Part shown: positions 6,145-8,836 of the stretch, piece by piece | Layout: every line of letters starts with the position of its first letter | Position numbering within the stretch: the first letter of the stretch is position 1 | From: an uncultured Candidatus Saccharibacteria bacterium | GTDB taxonomy: Bacteria > Patescibacteriota > Saccharimonadia > Saccharimonadales > Saccharimonadaceae | Assembly: GCA_937976315.1 (NCBI GenBank) | Contig: CALJRR010000042.1 | Span: 1-8,836, forward strand | DNA length: 8,836 nt | Direction of reading: 5' to 3' | Notes under the pieces: generated by a model | What the model saw: only the letters and a program-made list of their open reading frames with translations | Database searches by the model: none | Told to the model about the DNA's origin: nothing | Program-made: the position numbers and the translations under genes

Positions 6145-7141
6145 TAAAACGCTCTTTTGAGCTAACATATTCGCCTAATTCTATACTCGTTACTGGCAAT
6201 TTAACATCGTGTTTGTGCAATAACTTTCGCACTTCATCTTGCTTGTCATACGGTACTTCCACATGTGAAATATTTGCAATATTTATCAGTTTATTAGCAC
6301 GAACTTCGTATTGAGACATTGGCTTATCTAGCTTTATCTGTGAATCAATATTTTTCACACCAATTAATATCGGATAATTTCCAGATATGTCACTACCTAA
6401 GCAAAAAACGTCCCATACATTTCGCGCTTGGCTATTTACTTTTTTGCCCCAAGTATTATCACCATTATTATCATTAGACAATGCTCGCCATGCTTTCCAG
6501 CGACGCATCATTTTAAAACCTCTAGTTATAAATAGACGAGTGTAAAACATGCTATAATAATACGACACCCACGTAAGCGCATCACCGTAACGATTTTCTT
6601 CTTTCCACCCAAGCCTATGCCTATCAGCATACGATCGCGCGATCATTCTGCTCCGACACAGTGAAACCGAATACACAACACGTTGATTACTCCCGCCAAA
6701 TACTGCATACACATCACGTGCTGGCTTAAGTCCGGCAGCATCACAAAAACTTTTCAGGACATCAGTTATACCGCGCTCACCATGCTGCCAGCGGCCGGTA
6801 CCATGCCAAAACTGAGTGCCTTTCGTTATTTTTCGATATTCTTTTATTTCAGACTCTTTAAACTGGCGTATTGATTTTGGCTTGATTATGTATTTTCTGG
6901 CAAATTTGTCTAATATTTTTTCAGCCCATCGCAATCGTATTCTATGAGAAACCGCTAATAATAGATGATGCGGTAAATATTGCAATGATTTCTTTACAAA
7001 TAGTCTTTGATATTTATCACCTTCAGCTTTATTGCCTCGTCTTAGCGATTTTTGAGAATATCGGTGCGTGCGCTTCTCGATAGCACTATTTTTAGTTAAC
7101 TTACAAAAACGAGCATTAAGTATCTTCAAAATCTTTTCCAT
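6122..7141 (-). CDS. Uncharacterised 339-residue protein, possible ADP-ribosyltransferase-like fold
   Basis: I do not recognise this as a named family. It has a very basic N-terminal region (about 1-105), no signal peptide and no clear membrane helix. Residues 111-173 read FWHGTGRWQHGERGITDVLK, then a GLKP segment, then VVYSVSLCRSRMIARSYAD. A histidine in H-G-T, a 'DVL...GLKP' spacer, a Y-S strand and an 'ARSYAD' helix resemble the first two motifs of PARP/KptA-type ADP-ribosyltransferases. The later SQYEVRANKLINIANISHVEV (split at 276-290 and 291-296) could supply the third, glutamate motif (E279). This is a motif reading by eye, not a family match. G+C appears lower than in the neighbours (27-43% in lines counted). 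The ATG at 7141 lies 8 nt after a TATTAT -10. The DUF488 gene follows 12 nt downstream. That it is a real gene is likely; the function is speculative. Confidence 0.8.
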   Translation of the reverse strand: MEKILKILNARFCKLTKNSAIEKRTHRYSQKSLRRGNKAEGDKYQRLFVKKSLQYLPHHLLLAVSHRIRLRWAEKILDKFARKYIIKPKSIRQFKESEIKEYRKITKGTQFWHGTGRWQHGERGITDVLKSFCDAAGLKPARDVYAVFGGSNQRVVYSVSLCRSRMIARSYADRHRLGWKEENRYGDALTWVSYYYSMFYTRLFITRGFKMMRRWKAWRALSNDNNGDNTWGKKVNSQARNVWDVFCLGSDISGNYPILIGVKNIDSQIKLDKPMSQYEVRANKLINIANISHVEVPYDKQDEVRKLLHKHDVKLPVTSIELGEYVSSKERFIDLISAL

Positions 7142-7143
7142 AC

Positions 7144-7178
7144 TAGACTATAATATCTAATATACTAAGTTTAGTCTA
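7144..7178. repeat. Inverted repeat across the promoter of the 339-residue protein
   Basis: TAGACTA (7144-7150) and TAGTCTA (7172-7178) are perfect inverted copies. One arm overlaps the -35 and the other the expected transcription start of the gene at 7141. A second palindrome, ACTAAGTTTAGT (7164-7175), overlaps the right arm. It could be an operator or an RNA stem after the HD gene; there is no T tract, so a terminator is unlikely. Confidence 0.5.
7150..7178 (-). promoter_or_regulatory. Possible promoter of the 339-residue protein gene
   Basis: TAGACT (-35, two mismatches), a 17-nt spacer and TATTAT (-10, one mismatch) end 8 nt before the ATG at 7141. There is no Shine-Dalgarno, so the transcript would be leaderless or have a leader of one or two bases. 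Confidence 0.5.
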
Positions 7179-7180
7179 TC

Positions 7181-7903
7181 CTAGACATCGATACTACGTA
7201 AATATTCCTCCAAAAACTCACTCCAGTCAGATACATTCTTCTCGCGGAAGTAAGCGCGAAGAAAATCAACCATAATTTGCTGACGATTTTCCGCTTCTAT
7301 TCGTCCTGGTTCAGTCAACATCAAACCTTTCAATTTCAGCAGTTTCTCAAAGAAGTGATTGATAAATCCGTCAGTATCATGCGTATTGCCATCAGCGTTA
7401 TATTCGTGCGCCGCCAGATTGACATTCGGCCAAACTTTAGGATCAAAAATCCGCCCACCATGATGACAAGCATAAACCAACGCTCGCTCAATGCCGACTG
7501 CGCCAATAGCGTCACACATATCAGCGTCAGACACCAATTTCCCCGCCAGCCGCTGCGGCTGCTTGCCATTCAGCCGTTTACTATAACCAATCGCCGCAAT
7601 ATTTTCCAGCACAACCTGACTTAAATCATCAGCTATCTCTGCCTGCGCCATAATATTTACCGCGTTCGTCAATTTTTCCGCCTGCGTTTTACCGACTAAT
7701 TTATAATCATCGACATCATGTAGCCAAGCCGTCAACAGAACTTCTTGCAGATTCACCGATTCACTGCATTCGTTAGCAAAACGCTCTGCCAGCAACGCCA
7801 CTCGCTCGACATGATCGTCAGCATGCCCCGAAGTATCGCCGCCCAGTAACTGCCGAACTTTAGCCTTTACTATTTCAAGTTGGGAAATTTGTCGATCATT
7901 CAT
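7181..7903 (-). CDS. HD-domain phosphohydrolase (YpgQ/YedJ-like)
   Basis: A 240-residue HD-superfamily metal-dependent phosphohydrolase. The expected metal ligands are visible: H27 and H31 in SGHADDHVERV, the HD pair H62-D63 in WLHDVDDYK, and D126/D128 in LVSDADMCDAIGAVGIERAL. The C-terminal part (HHGGRIFDP, FFEKLLKLKGLMLTEPGRIE) matches the YpgQ/YedJ-type subgroup, whose members are presumed nucleotide or phosphate-ester hydrolases; the substrate here is unknown. The frame extends to an upstream ATG at 7924, but TATAAT at 7910-7915 lies inside that extension, so the ATG at 7903, 6 nt after the -10 box, is the more likely start. An ATG at 7909 directly abuts the -10 and is unlikely. There is no Shine-Dalgarno. 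The next gene starts 40 nt downstream with no terminator between. Confidence 0.92.
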   Translation of the reverse strand: MNDRQISQLEIVKAKVRQLLGGDTSGHADDHVERVALLAERFANECSESVNLQEVLLTAWLHDVDDYKLVGKTQAEKLTNAVNIMAQAEIADDLSQVVLENIAAIGYSKRLNGKQPQRLAGKLVSDADMCDAIGAVGIERALVYACHHGGRIFDPKVWPNVNLAAHEYNADGNTHDTDGFINHFFEKLLKLKGLMLTEPGRIEAENRQQIMVDFLRAYFREKNVSDWSEFLEEYLRSIDV

Positions 7904-7909
7904 ACTCAT

Positions 7910-7915
7910 ATTATA
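7910..7915 (-). promoter_or_regulatory. -10 box of the HD-domain gene
   Basis: A perfect TATAAT ends 6 nt before the ATG at 7903, with no Shine-Dalgarno between. The -35 region is weak. It fixes the start downstream of the longest open frame and predicts a leaderless mRNA. Confidence 0.6.
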
Positions 7916-7930
7916 CATAAACAAAGTCGC

Positions 7931-7984
7931 CTACTGACACTTATTAGCATACAAAGCGTAATATTCTTTCGGAAGATAGTCCAT
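7931..7984 (-). CDS. Possible 17-residue peptide or gene remnant
   Basis: Between the glycosylase pseudogene and the HD gene a short frame encodes MDYLPKEYYALYANKCQ, ending in TAG. The residue choice looks protein-like, but there is no Shine-Dalgarno and no good -10 at the right distance. It could be a leftover C-terminus, a tiny peptide, or chance. Confidence 0.15.
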   Translation of the reverse strand: MDYLPKEYYALYANKCQ

Positions 7985-7999
7985 ATTAAATTATTGTTA

Positions 8000-8305
8000 T
8001 TACAACAACGACTCCCTAACTATAGACTGCAAAACCGGCACAACATCTATTTCAAACCATGGATTACGCTTACGCCAGCCAATGTTAAGCGGCGATGGAT
8101 GAACCAACGGAAAATAATCTGGTAAATATGCGTCGAAATTAGATACAGTTGCCGTTAAGGTACGTTCAACGCGATGGTTCAAATAGTATTTCTGAGCATA
8201 AGACCCAACCAATATAATCAATCACACATTCGGCATTTGAGCCAACAAACGCGGATGCCATTTTCTAGCAAAGCCCAGACGTGGCGGTAAATCCACAAGC
8301 CTCAT
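8000..8305 (-). pseudogene. Uracil-DNA glycosylase family protein, C-terminal remnant with in-frame TGA
   Basis: Both parts of the frame match the C-terminal half of a uracil-DNA glycosylase superfamily protein of about 190 residues that removes uracil from DNA. Upstream of the stop the frame reads DLPPRLGFARKWHPRLLAQM then PNV; downstream it reads LIILVGSYAQKYYL, then FDAYLPDYFPLVHPSP and WRKRNPWFEIDVVPVLQ. The HPSP motif is kept. A TGA (8222-8224) interrupts the frame between PNV and LII, where family members have an ordinary residue. The N-terminal half, with the catalytic GQAPG-type motif, is absent: 5' of about 8305 the frame meets AT-rich sequence and a stop. The 73-codon piece after the TGA could only start at TTG and could not be an active enzyme. 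G+C is about 47% in one line, like the native genes, so this is decayed chromosomal sequence next to an insertion. Confidence 0.85.
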
Positions 8306-8325
8306 ATGTGGAAATATATTTATTC

Positions 8326-8503
8326 TCAATTATTTCTAAATTCTTTTAACATTTTATTTAAAACTAATGCATTTTCATATTCTTCAATTAACATCTTAGA
8401 GATTTTATTTCTGATCGCTTTCTTATGACATAAAAATTCCTCCTGATTAGTTTTTCTTAATCATAATCAGGAGGTTTCTATACACAGAATTTTACACAGT
8501 CTC
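8326..8503 (-). mobile_element. Truncated insertion sequence end, IS256-like
   Basis: Starting at 8503 and reading on the minus strand, the sequence begins GAGACTGTGTAAAATT and then CTGTGTATAG, which resembles the terminal inverted repeat of IS256-family elements from low-G+C bacteria, with its repeated TGTGTA. It is followed by a leader hairpin, the Shine-Dalgarno GGAGG at 8439-8443 and an ATG at 8431, the layout of a transposase start. The ATG frame stops after two codons, but the next frame (8427-8326) encodes HKKAIRNKISKMLIEEYENA and LVLNKMLKEFRNN, which reads like a transposase N-terminus reached by a one-base deletion. No opposite repeat and no catalytic part remain; the element joins the glycosylase remnant around 8305-8325. 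The family assignment is from memory of the repeat pattern. Confidence 0.5.
8439..8474 (-). promoter_or_regulatory. Perfect 11-bp hairpin masking the Shine-Dalgarno in the insertion sequence leader
   Basis: On the minus strand CCTCCTGATTA pairs perfectly with TAATCAGGAGG around a 14-nt loop. The right arm contains GGAGG, 7 nt before the ATG at 8431, so the stem would hide this ribosome binding site in any transcript entering from the EXLDI gene. The stem is followed by AATTTTTA, so it could also act as a terminator for that gene. A micro-frame MIKKN with TAA (8464-8447) spans the loop and is probably chance. Confidence 0.65.
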
Positions 8504-8836
8504 AAATATCTAGTACTTCTACTATCTCTTCTCTTTTTTCTTTCATTATAATTTTTTTGATTACTTCTTCATCTAAGTATTTTGAGAAATCATCCAATTC
8601 AGATGTTACTTCAAATATTATATTATGATTTTTATCGCTTAAATCAAAACTCGAGTCATATTTTGTTTTATCTGACCAATAATTCCAATTTATATCTGCC
8701 CTTTCATAATATACATAATTTCTTTTTGGAGTTACAAACACTCTTTTATTAATGAGTTTTTCTCCATCTTCTGCTTTAAACATTTCAGAATATAATTTTA
8801 TTCCTTTGAATACTTTATAATCACTAATAGTATCAT
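8502..8836 (-). CDS. EXLDI family protein, C-terminal 110 residues (cut by window edge)
   Basis: The frame is open to the window edge, so the first ATG at 8783 is internal and the 5' end is missing. Residues before that ATG (DTISDYKVFKGIKLYSE) continue the domain. The protein reads KVFKGIKLYSEMF, RVFVTPKRNYVYYERADINW, a region with FEVTSELDDFSKYL, and ends in EEIVEVLDI. The terminal E-x-L-D-I is the hallmark of the EXLDI family (TIGR04342), small proteins of unknown function sometimes found near mobile DNA. The stop is TGA, whose G and A are the first two bases of the adjoining insertion sequence end. G+C is about 25% and AGA, ATA and AAA codons dominate, unlike the genes to the left, which suggests acquisition from a low-G+C source. 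No promoter is visible because the start is outside. Confidence 0.75.
   Translation of the reverse strand, partial: DTISDYKVFKGIKLYSEMFKAEDGEKLINKRVFVTPKRNYVYYERADINWNYWSDKTKYDSSFDLSDKNHNIIFEVTSELDDFSKYLDEEVIKKIIMKEKREEIVEVLDI

Noticed and set aside
8000..8305. TGA in the glycosylase remnant as recoding (glycine code or selenocysteine)
   Set aside because: Native genes here have no internal TGA and use GGN for glycine, the gene also lacks its N-terminal half, and the position is not a family cysteine or glycine as far as I recall. A nonsense mutation is simpler.
8292..8312. TCCACA/TGTGGA inverted repeat at the edge of the glycosylase remnant as the second insertion sequence end
   Set aside because: It does not match the GAGACTGTG end at 8503 and the arms are only 6 bp. 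It is probably chance.
1..8836. CRISPR array or other spaced repeats
   Set aside because: No repeat of 20 or more bases recurs at regular spacing. The only longer similarity is between the two leucine tRNAs.

Overview
The window is a gene-dense bacterial segment in which every gene I can support lies on the minus strand, so transcription runs from right to left. Short proteins, tight spacing, the htpX-lemA pair, a membrane-anchored SBP_bac_5 protein next to secG, and a compact uvrC suggest a small-genome Patescibacteria/CPR bacterium, most likely Saccharibacteria (TM7). That placement rests on remembered gene content and no search was run. The standard code fits: glycine uses GGN codons and the intact genes contain no internal TGA.

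Layout from right to left (direction of transcription). (1) 8836-8313 is very AT-rich, about 25% G+C in the lines counted. It holds the 3' part of an EXLDI-family gene and, fused to its stop codon, a roughly 190-bp remnant resembling an IS256-type insertion sequence end. The remnant has a hairpin that would mask the transposase ribosome binding site. (2) 8305-8000 is the C-terminal part of a uracil-DNA glycosylase family gene that lacks its N-terminal half and carries an in-frame TGA, so it is a pseudogene. (3) 7903-5762 holds a YpgQ/YedJ-like HD-domain phosphohydrolase, an unrecognised 339-residue protein with a possible ADP-ribosyltransferase-like pattern, and a DUF488 (YeaO-like) protein. 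(4) 5706-4129 is uvrC, the excision-repair nuclease. (5) 4078-1665 is a compact operon: a four-helix PF04020 membrane protein, secG, and a membrane-anchored oligopeptide-binding protein. (6) 1640-1200 holds tRNA-Leu(GAG), tRNA-Cys(GCA) and tRNA-Leu(UAA), all with encoded CCA. (7) 1152-1 holds lemA, a hairpin terminator, and the N-terminal 173 residues of the HtpX zinc protease.

The most coherent signal beyond the genes is at the 5' ends. Genes that open a transcription unit (htpX, the PF04020 gene, uvrC, the HD gene and probably the ART-like and DUF488 genes) have a -10 hexamer only 5-8 nt before the ATG and no Shine-Dalgarno sequence, so they are predicted to make leaderless mRNAs. Genes inside operons (secG, the binding protein, probably lemA) have clear Shine-Dalgarno sequences. 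I found no multi-gene system that I would call new. The accessory right end and the 339-residue protein deserve the closest look.
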